From JANMZR01 sp031383555 (GTDB lineage: Bacteria; Bacteroidota; Bacteroidia; Cytophagales; Spirosomataceae), in NCBI GenBank assembly GCA_031383555.1, contig JANMZR010000048.1, forward strand, positions 1 through 35,917: 35,917 nucleotides of DNA, written 5' to 3'. Position numbers and translations under genes: made by a program. The notes below the pieces were generated by a model that worked only from the letters and a program-made list of their open reading frames with translations, ran no database searches and was not told the origin of the DNA. Positions 1-9,138 of this stretch are shown here, one piece after another (position 1 is the first letter of the stretch; every line of letters begins with the position of its first letter).

Positions 1-145
1 CCACCCCGCCGACTGCGTCAGGCACCCCTCCAAGGAGGGGATTTGGCCAATCCTTCCCTTGGGAAGGTGGCATTCTGGCAAAGCCGAATGACGGAAGGGG
101 TCTTTTTACAGGCGTTTTTATCATATATTCACTAAAGCAAAACTT
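1..145 (+). repeat. Terminal-inverted-repeat element, copy A (cut by window edge)
   Basis: This is nearly identical to 3641-3780 and to the reverse complement of the element at 35685-35905. It contains two tight palindromes, CCCCTCCAAGGAGGGG and CCTTCCCTTGGGAAGG. The left end lies outside the window. The right end (about 127-145) is a decayed form of the 15-bp terminal repeat seen in the other copies. It has no coding capacity of its own, so it resembles a non-autonomous (MITE-like) element. Together with copy B, in the same orientation, it brackets the gene at 240-3383. Confidence 0.75.
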
Positions 146-239
146 AAATAAATTTGAATTTTGTCAATCACCCAAAAACCGAAATAATATTACCCATACA
201 CATTAATTTCATATAGCACCTAGGCTTTAAAAACCCATA

Positions 240-3200
240 TCATTCTTTAGTAAACTTTAAATTATGGAAATTACCTCCATCTTTTACATTCAGAATATAC
301 ATCCCAGTATTTAATTTTGAAATATTGATTTCTGTTATTGGCTCGTTTGCCTGTTGTTTTAATACCAGCTTTCCCGAGAGATTATAAATATTCAATTCTG
401 CGGCATTCTTTAAGCTATTAATGCGTACAAATAGATTTTGGCTTGCAGGATTGGGATAAAGGGTAATATTATTTTTATTAGCCGTCTCTCCCTCATTCTC
501 ATTATCATCTACGCCAAACCTTGCAGCGGTACCTGTAGCTACTTTCAGGGTATAACATAAGGTGGCACTAAAATCTGTGGTGCTTTTTGGAAAAACTCTT
601 GCGTAATAAGTACCTGCAACTACTGTTGCGTTAATACTTTCACTCGTAGTGCCCGTTTTTTGAGAGAGGGTGATCTGTTTTCCTGTGCTTTTTAATAAGG
701 CTAATTCATAATTTTTAGGTAGCGTAGTAAGACTCAATGAGATGGTACCTCCTGTTGTGATTATAAATTTATAATAATCATTGTCACTTTTAATCGCAAC
801 GGTTCCTTTAACATCCGTATTCAATGGAATTAATGCCGCTCCTGAATAAGTTCCATTGGTTGCAATATCTAGTAGCCCGGGGCAAGCACCAGCTGGCGAT
901 GTGGTCGTAAATTGCGATTGAGCATAAGCGCCCGTTGCTCCTGTACAATTGGCCCTCACTCTCCAATCGTATAAGCTACCAGCAGCTAAGCCAATCAAAT
1001 TTACAGCAATTGAAGTGGTGGCAGTTGCGACATTGATCCAAGTGGATGATGAATTTAATTTATAATCAACATCATAGCTATTGGCTTCACTCAATGCTGG
1101 CCAATTTACGGTTGCAGTAGTTTCCAAAATGTTGGTGGCATTTAGGCCAATAGGTATTCCACAAACTGTCACTATATTTCTTTCCCATATCCCACGGCCA
1201 TAAGTGCCTACTCTCAATTTTCCTGAAGCTATTTGAAGTTCAACCTCGTTTACAGCCACCATAGGTAGGTTATCTGATAGATTAGTCCAGTTAGTGGTGT
1301 TTTTATTCAGATAGTATACGCCAAGGTTCATGCCAACATATACCCCTTCATTACTGGTATTATCAACCACTATACTTCTAGCAGCAGAACTAGGCAGATT
1401 TCCTGAAATATTAGTGAAGCTTGCTCCTGCATTTATCGATACAAGCACTCTGTTAATCGTATTGGACGAGCTAATCCATATTTTATCAGGATTAGTAGGG
1501 TGAATAGCTATGGAGGTTATCGAAACAGTCATGGGTATAGTAGTCCATGTGAATCCACCATCTTTTGTAACATACAAGTTGACCCCATTGCTCGCATAAA
1601 TATAAGCAGCATTGGAGGGAGCAACAGCCAAAACACTTAAATTTGAAGTGATTGTATTGCCAGATAGTTTAGTCCATGTGTCACCGAGGTTAGTCGATTT
1701 ATATACACCATTCCAGCCGCCATAAATAGTATTGGTATTGGATTCGATGGCTAGCGGGGTTACCCAATTTCCAGCAGCGGGCCTCGTAAGGTCGGTATAG
1801 CTATTGCCCCCATCTGAAGTACGATAAATGTTGCCATATTGGCTGGTTCCCCAGATCAAATTTGGATTCAAAGGGCTTACAAGGCAATCCATTCCATCAG
1901 CACCAAGCCAATCAGACCAGCCTGTTGATTTGAGGATAACCGAGCCATTATCCTGAGCGCCGCCTGTAACCACTTCCTGATTGGTTTTTGAATTAGCAAT
2001 TCTGTAAAACTGACGAATACCGAGGCTATTGGAAAGATCAATCCAATTTTCGCCATTATCAAGGCTTTTATAAATGCCCCCATCTGACCCAGAATATACA
2101 GTATTGCCCACCCACTCAAGTGCATGGATATCTGCATGGTTATAGCCCACAGTATTTGGGAGATACCAAGCTGTTTCGGCTACAAATGTATTGCCACTGT
2201 TGTTAGATTTCCAACCAATTATACCTGCAATATGTACCTCTGTTTCATCCAATGGGTTTACGGTAATGGCCATGTCATAGCTGGCTTGGCCGCCTGTGCC
2301 ACAGCCGGTAGTCTCATAGCCAAAGAAATTGGTGCAGGTGCCAGCTGAGCCAATAATTGTGGTGACAAAGCTATTGCCTCCATCTGTAGAACGGTAAAAA
2401 CGACCAAACTCACTTCCATTGGCTTGTATCGCATATACAATTTGAGGGTTCGCTGGGGTTACAGCTAACATTGTTCTACCTGAGCTATTTATACCATTTG
2501 AAAGAGATAATTGAGTCCAGCTAGCCCCAGTATCTAAAGAGCGAAAAACATCAGTGCCAGAAGCATAGAGCGTGTTGGTATTGTTGGGTTGAAATTCAAT
2601 GTCTTCAACGGTCAAAGAAGCTATCTGAGTGAAGCTGTTACCACCATTGGTTGATTTAAATATCCCAGCACCAACCGCATATATAATTTGCGTATTGGTT
2701 GGGTTGATTATTATTTTACGAACATTTCCCATTCCACTATTTTGGTTGGTCCAGCTTACTCCTGCATCTAGGCTTCTGAACAGATTGCCTCCACTACTTC
2801 CAATAAAAACGATGGCTTCGTTATTGGGGTCAACTGCTACACTAAACAAATCCATCATTGAATTACTGAGATCGCTTAATGGCTCCCATTGATTGCCTCC
2901 TGTGGTGGTTTTCCATAGACCACCTCCCGGCGTAGTTACATATATAAGGTTGTTATTGATGGGGTGAACCGCTAATGAAGTTACTCTTCCAACGCCCGGA
3001 TTCCAAGAGCTGGTACGATTCCAAGAAAACGGCCCTAACTCAGTCCATTCTCCAATTAATAAAGGTGCTATCTCCTCTTGTGATTTTGATGCCTTAAGTT
3101 TCTTATCGTCATCATCTTTCGGAAGCATATAACCATCAGGATCAAGGTGAAATTGCATTTCATATTTCCAGCGCTCATATTGTTTGTATCCTGTACCTCG

Positions 3201-3383
3201 CACCTTCCCTGTTTTTTTAAAATGATCGTTGGCAATTGAATCTATTTCCGACAATTTCAGGTCTCTCCTATTCATGAGCTCCCAAATATCTAATTGAGTT
3301 TGGGCAGAAAGTTGAAAAGTAGTAGCTGAGAAAAAGAATAATAGGAATAGAATATATTGCTTTTTAAAATGGCTATTTATCAT
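240..3383 (-). CDS. Secreted Asp-box (BNR/sortilin-like) beta-propeller protein with FN3, PPC and T9SS sorting domains
   Basis: A 1047-residue exported protein. Residues 1-28 form a signal peptide ending in SAQ. About residues 110-740 hold many Asp-box motifs (S-x-D-x-G-x-x-W, such as SLDAGVSW, STDGGNSF and SLDNGENW), as in sialidase, sortilin/Vps10 and GH74-type propellers. A fibronectin type III domain follows (about 743-835), then a bacterial pre-peptidase C-terminal domain (about 845-950). A type A T9SS sorting domain closes the protein (about 973-1047, starting LYPNPASQNLF), so it should cross the outer membrane and be attached or released. I cannot assign an enzyme activity: Asp-box propellers include sialidases, xyloglucanases and non-catalytic binders. 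It is transcribed away from the fibre array and flanked by element copies A and B. Confidence 0.88.
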   Translation of the reverse strand: MINSHFKKQYILFLLFFFSATTFQLSAQTQLDIWELMNRRDLKLSEIDSIANDHFKKTGKVRGTGYKQYERWKYEMQFHLDPDGYMLPKDDDDKKLKASKSQEEIAPLLIGEWTELGPFSWNRTSSWNPGVGRVTSLAVHPINNNLIYVTTPGGGLWKTTTGGNQWEPLSDLSNSMMDLFSVAVDPNNEAIVFIGSSGGNLFRSLDAGVSWTNQNSGMGNVRKIIINPTNTQIIYAVGAGIFKSTNGGNSFTQIASLTVEDIEFQPNNTNTLYASGTDVFRSLDTGASWTQLSLSNGINSSGRTMLAVTPANPQIVYAIQANGSEFGRFYRSTDGGNSFVTTIIGSAGTCTNFFGYETTGCGTGGQASYDMAITVNPLDETEVHIAGIIGWKSNNSGNTFVAETAWYLPNTVGYNHADIHALEWVGNTVYSGSDGGIYKSLDNGENWIDLSNSLGIRQFYRIANSKTNQEVVTGGAQDNGSVILKSTGWSDWLGADGMDCLVSPLNPNLIWGTSQYGNIYRTSDGGNSYTDLTRPAAGNWVTPLAIESNTNTIYGGWNGVYKSTNLGDTWTKLSGNTITSNLSVLAVAPSNAAYIYASNGVNLYVTKDGGFTWTTIPMTVSITSIAIHPTNPDKIWISSSNTINRVLVSINAGASFTNISGNLPSSAARSIVVDNTSNEGVYVGMNLGVYYLNKNTTNWTNLSDNLPMVAVNEVELQIASGKLRVGTYGRGIWERNIVTVCGIPIGLNATNILETTATVNWPALSEANSYDVDYKLNSSSTWINVATATTSIAVNLIGLAAGSLYDWRVRANCTGATGAYAQSQFTTTSPAGACPGLLDIATNGTYSGAALIPLNTDVKGTVAIKSDNDYYKFIITTGGTISLSLTTLPKNYELALLKSTGKQITLSQKTGTTSESINATVVAGTYYARVFPKSTTDFSATLCYTLKVATGTAARFGVDDNENEGETANKNNITLYPNPASQNLFVRINSLKNAAELNIYNLSGKLVLKQQANEPITEINISKLNTGMYILNVKDGGNFHNLKFTKE

Positions 3384-3427
3384 AAGGGTAGGGTTTTTAA
3401 AATAAGATTAAAAAAAAATAGGGATAT

Positions 3428-3461
3428 CAAAATTATTTAAAAGGAATTTTTTAATCGCAAA
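3428..3461 (-). promoter_or_regulatory. Bacteroidota-type promoter for the Asp-box gene
   Basis: On the minus strand, TTTG (3458-3461) is followed after 22 bases by TAATTTTG (3428-3435). This matches the TTTG / TAnnTTTG consensus of the Bacteroidota housekeeping sigma factor. The -7 box lies 44 bases upstream of the ATG. The spacer is slightly long. Confidence 0.5.
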
Positions 3462-3605
3462 TGTATTAAATAAATAATAATTACCAAACCTTGTCTGTAC
3501 AGGAGGTCAGACAATTGGGGGGCTTCGAACTAACCTCATTGAAAAGGTTGATGAATACACCAACCTAGGGGCAGGGTAATTAATTATTTTGGTATTAATA
3601 ATAAT

Positions 3606-3790
3606 TCGCTTTGTTTAATTTAATATATGTTAAAATGCAAAACCCACCCCGTCGACTTCGTCAGGCACCCCTCCAAGGAGGGGATTTGGCCAATCCTTCC
3701 CTTGGGAAGGTGGCATTCTGGCAAAGCCGAATGACGGAAGGGGTCTTTTTGCAGGCGTTTTTATCATATATTCACTTAAACAAAGCCTTT
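3606..3790 (+). repeat. Terminal-inverted-repeat (MITE-like) element, copy B
   Basis: About 185 bp. The right end is TTAAACAAAGCCTTT (3776-3790) and the left end carries its inverted partner GCTTTGTTTAA (3608-3618). The interior has the same two G+C-rich palindromes as copy A and is much richer in G+C than the flanks. It lies in the 600-bp gap between the divergent genes at 3383 and 3985. That gap otherwise holds only the two promoters and AT-rich sequence. It is inverted relative to copy C (35685-35905), so B and C bracket the whole fibre array. Confidence 0.8.
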
Positions 3791-3922
3791 TATTTTTAAT
3801 AAAAATACAGTTTGCTTTTTCTGAAAATTTAGATCCAATTCCCTGTTCTCGCAATTCAAAATAAATCGCCAGACCCAAATCTCTAGCGATTTTTTTTGCC
3901 GTTTAATAAGTGACTTATTGAT

Positions 3923-3955
3923 TTTGTATTTTAAGTGATTTATTTATTAAATTTG
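3923..3955 (+). promoter_or_regulatory. Bacteroidota-type promoter of the first fibre gene
   Basis: TTTG at 3923-3926 is followed after 21 bases by TAAATTTG at 3948-3955, which fits TTTG / TAnnTTTG. It lies 29 bases upstream of the ATG at 3985. Confidence 0.6.
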
Positions 3956-3984
3956 ACCAATTAATAAATATAAATCATAACAGT

Positions 3985-5439
3985 ATGAAAATCAACACGC
4001 TACAACCAAAGTATACAATCATTTTATTATTATTTATTAATAATTTTCTTCTTGCTCAAGTTGGCATAAATTCCGACAATTCAGCACCATCCTCCAATGC
4101 AATGCTTGATGTAAAAAGCACTATAAAGGGGGTACTCATTCCAAGAGTTGGCGCTGACTTAGCCTCTCCCTCAGAAGGCCTACTGTATTATAATACCACA
4201 GGCCACAATTTCCGTTTTTATGATGGTGCGGCTTGGCAAAATACCTTTTTTGGCAATCAATGGAATATAAACGGTACGGCTATTTCCTATTCTTTGGGAA
4301 ATGTGGGTATCGGCACCACCACACCTTCAAGGGCTAAATTAGAAGTGCATGGAGCAGTTGATGCGACTTCAGCCATATTCGGAGGCGAAAGCAGTGGTAT
4401 ATCAATACAACGCAACTGGCCGGGTATCGGCTACAATACATATTTGAACAATGGCAACCGGTATCTGATAAATGGTTTTGCGGCCAAACAGTATCTTGAT
4501 CCAACAAGTGGGAATATGTATGTCGATATGTATTCAAACGGAGTCGCAGGTGGGCTTCCACCAGTATCAGCCCGTGCACTTACACTTTCACCTACTGGCA
4601 ATGTAGGTATCAAAGGGGCCAGCACCAATGCCGAATTACAATTACCCAACACGATTAGTAACCGTAAATTGGTTTTATGGGAATCGGCAAACAATGACCA
4701 CCAGTATTTTGGTTTAGGTGTTGAATCAGGCACTTTGCGTTATTCGGTTGCCGGCACTGGTAATGTACACCGTTTTTACGCAGGGGTTTCAGCGGGTTCA
4801 TCACAATTGCTCATGAGTATTTGGGGAAATAAAAACCTGATTATTGGTACACAAAATGGAGGAAGTAAAGTTGGCATTAACAGCATAAACCCTTTATATC
4901 CGCTAGAAATTGTTCAGACAGGCGGCAGGGGGCTCGCCATAATTGATCCCAATACCTACAATTATTTTGGTTTGAATACCAACCTGTTTGGTTCAACCAA
5001 TAATCTATATATTGTTTATAACGAAGTTGGGGTTGCATTCATAGATTCCGATGGTAACTATCACAGCGGCAGCGACGAACGCCTTAAAGAAAACATACAA
5101 CCCATGCATGAAACGCTTTCAAAACTCATGGAATTAAAGCCCAAGACCTATGCCATGAAATACAATAACCCTGATAAAAAAACAAGCCTTGGATTAATTG
5201 GTCAGCAATTATATCATTATTTCCCCGAATTAGTTTCAATTACCGATGGTGCAAGCTTTGGACATAAGGAACTGAAAGAAATATATACCATAAATTATAG
5301 TGGCTTATCGGTAATTGCCATAAAAGCCATACAGGAGCAGCAGCAGCAAATAATTGATTTACAAAAAAGAATGCAATTGCTGGAAAATCAAAATAAAATG
5401 CTGATGGAGTTGATTAATTTAAAAAAGAAAAATAGTTAG
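3985..5439 (+). CDS. Exported fibre-like protein, head A, with C-terminal peptidase S74 chaperone domain
   Basis: 484 residues. The signal peptide covers 1-25 (ends LLAQ). The head (about 26-92) is shared with the next three genes, with the key segments NAMLDVKS, DLASPSEGLLYYN and NFRFYDGAAWQN. A stalk with NVGIGTTTP-type turns runs to about 355. The peptidase S74 (endosialidase-type intramolecular chaperone) domain begins at S363 with SDERLKENI and includes GLIGQQLYHYFPELV. A Gln-rich coiled coil covers about 440-484. In this family the domain promotes trimerisation of beta-helical fibres and may cleave itself off. The middle modules resemble those of 22207-23646 (ISIQRNWPGIGY) and 20849-22099 (ANNDHQYFGLG), although the heads differ. 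It has its own promoter. Confidence 0.9.
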   Translation: MKINTLQPKYTIILLLFINNFLLAQVGINSDNSAPSSNAMLDVKSTIKGVLIPRVGADLASPSEGLLYYNTTGHNFRFYDGAAWQNTFFGNQWNINGTAISYSLGNVGIGTTTPSRAKLEVHGAVDATSAIFGGESSGISIQRNWPGIGYNTYLNNGNRYLINGFAAKQYLDPTSGNMYVDMYSNGVAGGLPPVSARALTLSPTGNVGIKGASTNAELQLPNTISNRKLVLWESANNDHQYFGLGVESGTLRYSVAGTGNVHRFYAGVSAGSSQLLMSIWGNKNLIIGTQNGGSKVGINSINPLYPLEIVQTGGRGLAIIDPNTYNYFGLNTNLFGSTNNLYIVYNEVGVAFIDSDGNYHSGSDERLKENIQPMHETLSKLMELKPKTYAMKYNNPDKKTSLGLIGQQLYHYFPELVSITDGASFGHKELKEIYTINYSGLSVIAIKAIQEQQQQIIDLQKRMQLLENQNKMLMELINLKKKNS

Positions 5440-5557
5440 ATAATGAATTTTATTAGAGGATTTCAATTTGTTAATAAGTTTTTTATGCTAACAAACAATA
5501 TATTTTACCGATAGCTAAATTATTGTTATTAAAATTATTACCCTTTAATTTATTTCT

Positions 5558-5565
5558 TATATTTG
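5558..5565 (+). promoter_or_regulatory. TAnnTTTG -7 box upstream of the second fibre gene
   Basis: TATATTTG at 5558-5565 lies 31 bases before the ATG at 5597, inside the 157-bp gap after the first fibre gene. No good TTTG -33 box is visible, so this is a partial match. Confidence 0.4.
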
Positions 5566-5596
5566 GATAATTATTTCAATTTAAACTCTTAAATCA

Positions 5597-6643
5597 ATGA
5601 AAATCAAACAATTACTCAAAAAAATCACACTCATTACTTTAATTTCTGTACCCAACTTACTTTTTGCACAATTAGGCATAAATAGCACAGGTGCTGCACC
5701 AGCTACCAATGCAATGCTCGATGTAAGTTCCCCTTCAAAAGGAGTACTAATACCACGTGTTGCGGCAGATTTAGCCTCTCCAAGCGAAGGTTTACTTTAC
5801 TACAATACCACTGGCCATAATTTTCGCTATTATGACGGAACGGCATGGCAAAATGCCCTTTTTGGCAATCAATGGAATGTAAATGGAAATAAAATATCGT
5901 ATTCATTGGGTAATGTGGGTATAGGTGTTGGGGATCCGCTTTACAAACTACACGTAAATGGTAATTTTCATACTAGTGGTTTCATTACTACTGACGGCTA
6001 TATAGGTATTGGTGGATACCCAAATTATAAACTAAGTGTATTTGACGGTAGTTTGGCTATTACAAACTCTACTGACGCTAAAACCTGGTCCTTTAATTAT
6101 AATTCCGGAAATAATGGCTTACAATTTAACGAAGATGGGACCACCTCAAGATTAAATATTGAAAATGGTGGAAACGTAGGTATTGGTATTACAAACCCTG
6201 CCTATAAATTGGATGTGGCCGGTACAATTCATGCCTCAAGTTCAATAATTGCAGATGGAAATGCAACGATCAATGGCAATGCTTCAGTAGATGGGTCAAT
6301 GACTGTAAATAACGGAAAAGGGGTAGCCTATAATACTTTAGGGGCTACTAATCTTAAAATTTACCCTTTTACAACTGGTACTTTCGGTGCAGTACTTGGA
6401 GCTCATGGTTCGGCTGAAGGTAACATTATTTTTAATGGAGGCTTTACATCTGCACCAAGGGTTTTTGTGGGTGATATTGATTATACTGCAGGCATTTCTG
6501 GCGAATTAGAAAGAGTTATTTTGATTCTCAGAGGCTGTACCTATAGTGCTGGTACCACAACATGCCTTGCCAAATTAGTGAATACAGACAACGCTTCTGT
6601 TAATTATGATATTCGTTGGAATATGTTAGCTGTTGGGTATTGA
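5597..6643 (+). CDS. Exported fibre-like protein, head A, with lectin-like C-terminal tip
   Basis: 348 residues. The signal peptide covers 1-25 (ends LLFAQ). Head A spans about 26-92. Repeats of the NVGIG-x-x-x-P-x-YKL-x-V type fill about 106-210, followed by a short Asn/Gly-rich stalk with NGNASVDGSMTVNNGKG at about 227-242. There is no S74 domain. The last 100 residues form a beta-rich tip with NIIFNGGFTSAPRVFVGDI. The pattern F-x-SAP-x-V resembles H-type lectins and the tips of 6742-7962 and 8013-9080, so carbohydrate binding is possible but inferred. Two Cys residues in the tip (GCTYSAGTTTC) could pair in an oxidising environment. Confidence 0.8.
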   Translation: MKIKQLLKKITLITLISVPNLLFAQLGINSTGAAPATNAMLDVSSPSKGVLIPRVAADLASPSEGLLYYNTTGHNFRYYDGTAWQNALFGNQWNVNGNKISYSLGNVGIGVGDPLYKLHVNGNFHTSGFITTDGYIGIGGYPNYKLSVFDGSLAITNSTDAKTWSFNYNSGNNGLQFNEDGTTSRLNIENGGNVGIGITNPAYKLDVAGTIHASSSIIADGNATINGNASVDGSMTVNNGKGVAYNTLGATNLKIYPFTTGTFGAVLGAHGSAEGNIIFNGGFTSAPRVFVGDIDYTAGISGELERVILILRGCTYSAGTTTCLAKLVNTDNASVNYDIRWNMLAVGY

Positions 6644-6741
6644 TATTTTTTAATAAAAAACCGTTCTCTAAATTAATTTTATTTTTTTAAAATAATATAT
6701 ATACCACTATGTGAAATTATTAATACTAAACTAATATTATA

Positions 6742-7962
6742 ATGAAAATCAACAGTTTACTCAAAAAAATCTCAATTATTTCTTTAATTTTTACACCTTA
6801 TTTAACTTTTGCACAATTAGGTGTAAATTCTGACAATTCTGCGCCATCCACCAATGCCATGTTGGATGTAAAAAGTACAACTAAAGGTGTACTCATTCCC
6901 CGTGTTGGAGCCGACTTGGCCTCTCCATCGGAAGGTTTACTTTATTATAATACAACTGGTCACAATTTCCGATATTATGACGGTACAGCATGGCAAAATG
7001 CCCTTTTTTGTAACCAATGGAATGTAAATGGTACAGACATTTCCTATTCATTAGGAAGGGTAGGGATTGGTACAACAACGCCAGTTGGGGCTTTAAATAT
7101 TTTTAACACAACTGCTTCAAATATTTATTTTCATAACCCAAGTACAGGAAGCACTATTTCAGATGGCTTTTATATAGGCAACGGTAACAGTCAGGCTGGA
7201 TTAGTCTGGAATAAAGAAAATGCTGCTATCAAAATTGGCACAAATGATATAGAAAGAATGACTATATTATCTAATGGCTATGTTGGAATAGGATATTCTG
7301 TTCCATTTTACAAATTGTCAGTAAATGGAGATTTGTATTCTAACGGCCAACTTGTGAGCGGGAATTCGGTAATAACTGGTAATAGCAGAGTCGATGGACA
7401 ATTATCAATAAATACGAGCAACACAAGTGCTCTGCTTTATTTAAAAGGGACAACTGGTCTAGCACTTGGCTCCTGGGGCCAACATATTATTATGGAGTCT
7501 AGTTCTGATGGTTCTTATGGTGGTATTGTGTATGATACGGATGGTATGAAATTTAGAAACTTTGAAGCAACTGATAATTTTTATTTTAGAAATAGTGCCA
7601 ATACTACAACCATGACATTGGACGAAGCAGGTAATATGACAGTGGGCGGTAAAGGAATTGTTAAAAGTGAAAATGGCACTCAAATGATAATAGAAGATTT
7701 TGCCACACCAGCAAATATTAATTATAGTTCAGTTTCAGGCAATTTTAGCGCCGGTATTACTTTATTATTTAATACTACTTTTTCGTCAGCACCTTCCATT
7801 GCATTTGGCAGAATTACTGGTATGACAAATCCAGAAAACATTATCATCACTATTGAATCTATCTCAAATTCTAGTGCGATTGTTCATTTCAAAAATGTTG
7901 GTAACACTACTTCTGTTGCTAATAATGCGGCCATTCATGCTATTGTCATTGGGAACAAATAA
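6742..7962 (+). CDS. Exported fibre-like protein, head A, with lectin-like C-terminal tip
   Basis: 406 residues with a signal peptide of about 25 residues (ends LTFAQ) and head A at about 26-92. A middle module (about 120-180) carries SDGFYIGNGN, WNKENAAIKIGTN and ERMTIL. The same module occurs in the head C genes at 27808, 28792 and 34652. The stalk follows. The final 105 residues begin KGIVKSENGTQMIIEDF and form a beta-rich tip homologous to that of the next gene. No S74 domain is present. No TAnnTTTG box is evident in the 98-bp upstream gap, so it may be read from the promoter of the preceding gene. Confidence 0.8.
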   Translation: MKINSLLKKISIISLIFTPYLTFAQLGVNSDNSAPSTNAMLDVKSTTKGVLIPRVGADLASPSEGLLYYNTTGHNFRYYDGTAWQNALFCNQWNVNGTDISYSLGRVGIGTTTPVGALNIFNTTASNIYFHNPSTGSTISDGFYIGNGNSQAGLVWNKENAAIKIGTNDIERMTILSNGYVGIGYSVPFYKLSVNGDLYSNGQLVSGNSVITGNSRVDGQLSINTSNTSALLYLKGTTGLALGSWGQHIIMESSSDGSYGGIVYDTDGMKFRNFEATDNFYFRNSANTTTMTLDEAGNMTVGGKGIVKSENGTQMIIEDFATPANINYSSVSGNFSAGITLLFNTTFSSAPSIAFGRITGMTNPENIIITIESISNSSAIVHFKNVGNTTSVANNAAIHAIVIGNK

Positions 7963-8012
7963 TGCTTATTTTTATTTTAAAGAAAAAAGTTATCAAGTAA
8001 AACATTAATACA

Positions 8013-9080
8013 ATGAAAATCAACGGTCTAATAAAAAAAACTCTATTAATTAGCCTAATTTTAGCATCAAATTTTTCATTTGCTCAATTAGGAATAAATG
8101 CAGACAATACAGCCCCATCCACCAATGCGATGTTGGATGTAAAATCTACAACAAAAGGTGTACTCATTCCCCGTGTTGGAGCCGACTTGGCCTCTCCATC
8201 GGAAGGTTTACTTTATTATAATACAACTGGTCATAACTTCCGCTATTATGATGGCACGGCTTGGCAAAATGCCCTTTTTGGCAACCAATGGAATATAAAT
8301 GGCACAAGTATTTCTTATTCGCTAGGTAATGTAGGGATAGGTACAAATGCACCAGTTTCCCCTTTTGATTTATTTCACCCTACTAATGCTATTATGTATT
8401 TTCATAATAACTTTTCTGGCACAACGGCTTCCGACGGGCTTTTAGTAGGTATTGATAATTCATCTACCAAAGTATTCTTTTGGAATTATGAAAATGCTTC
8501 AATTGCATTTGGGACAAATGGTTTAGAAAGAATGACAATTACTTCATCAGGAAATGTAGGAATTGGATATACTGGCCCAACCTACAAGTTATCAGTTAAT
8601 GGAGATATATATTCTAACGGCTTGTATTCCAATGGTTACACTGAAATTGTTGGAACATTACAGGCAAATTCCACAGCAAGTTTTTCAAGCACTGTAAATG
8701 TAAATGGTACCTTAAATGCCAATGGTAACTTGGCTGTAGATGGCAATACCACCACCAATAGTGGAAAAGGGATAGTGCGAAGTGGCAGCTCAAGCCAGAT
8801 GATGATTGAAGAATATAGCAGTCCAGCAAATATTACCTTTTCGTTAGCAGCCGGCAATACTACTTGTTGTATAGGAATTTTTTATTCAGCTTTTACCGTT
8901 AATCCGACAATAGTTTTAGGCGAAACTGTAGGTGCAGTTGCTAACCCAGGCTTTATCGTATATACAGTTGATGCTTACACCAGTCTTGGTTCGGCTAATA
9001 TACGAGTTACAAATATTGGTACTGGAACTGCTTCGGCAACTAATGCAGTAGTTCGTGGAATGATAATTGGGCGGAAATAG
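8013..9080 (+). CDS. Exported fibre-like protein, head A, with lectin-like C-terminal tip
   Basis: 355 residues, the closest relative of the preceding gene, which ends only 50 bases upstream, so co-transcription is likely. The signal peptide ends FSFAQ. The head is almost identical at DNA level to that of 6742-7962, with over 60 bases in a row unchanged from VLIPRVGADLA into LLYYNTTG. The stalk is shorter and contains a run of NGT/NGN-rich beta repeats (about 210-255). The tip begins KGIVRSGSSSQMMIEEY (about 257-355). It has diverged strongly from its neighbour's tip while the head has not. The gene converges on the ATPase gene at 9139-10332. Confidence 0.8.
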   Translation: MKINGLIKKTLLISLILASNFSFAQLGINADNTAPSTNAMLDVKSTTKGVLIPRVGADLASPSEGLLYYNTTGHNFRYYDGTAWQNALFGNQWNINGTSISYSLGNVGIGTNAPVSPFDLFHPTNAIMYFHNNFSGTTASDGLLVGIDNSSTKVFFWNYENASIAFGTNGLERMTITSSGNVGIGYTGPTYKLSVNGDIYSNGLYSNGYTEIVGTLQANSTASFSSTVNVNGTLNANGNLAVDGNTTTNSGKGIVRSGSSSQMMIEEYSSPANITFSLAAGNTTCCIGIFYSAFTVNPTIVLGETVGAVANPGFIVYTVDAYTSLGSANIRVTNIGTGTASATNAVVRGMIIGRK

Positions 9081-9138
9081 ATAGGCTAAAGGGAAGGTTT
9101 TGCATTTGCGACTATGCTTAATCCTTCCAATATACTTT

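Noticed and set aside
3611..3878. Short open frames inside the MITE-like element copies
   Set aside because: They end at different places in the three copies and read through palindromes. No conserved product is evident.
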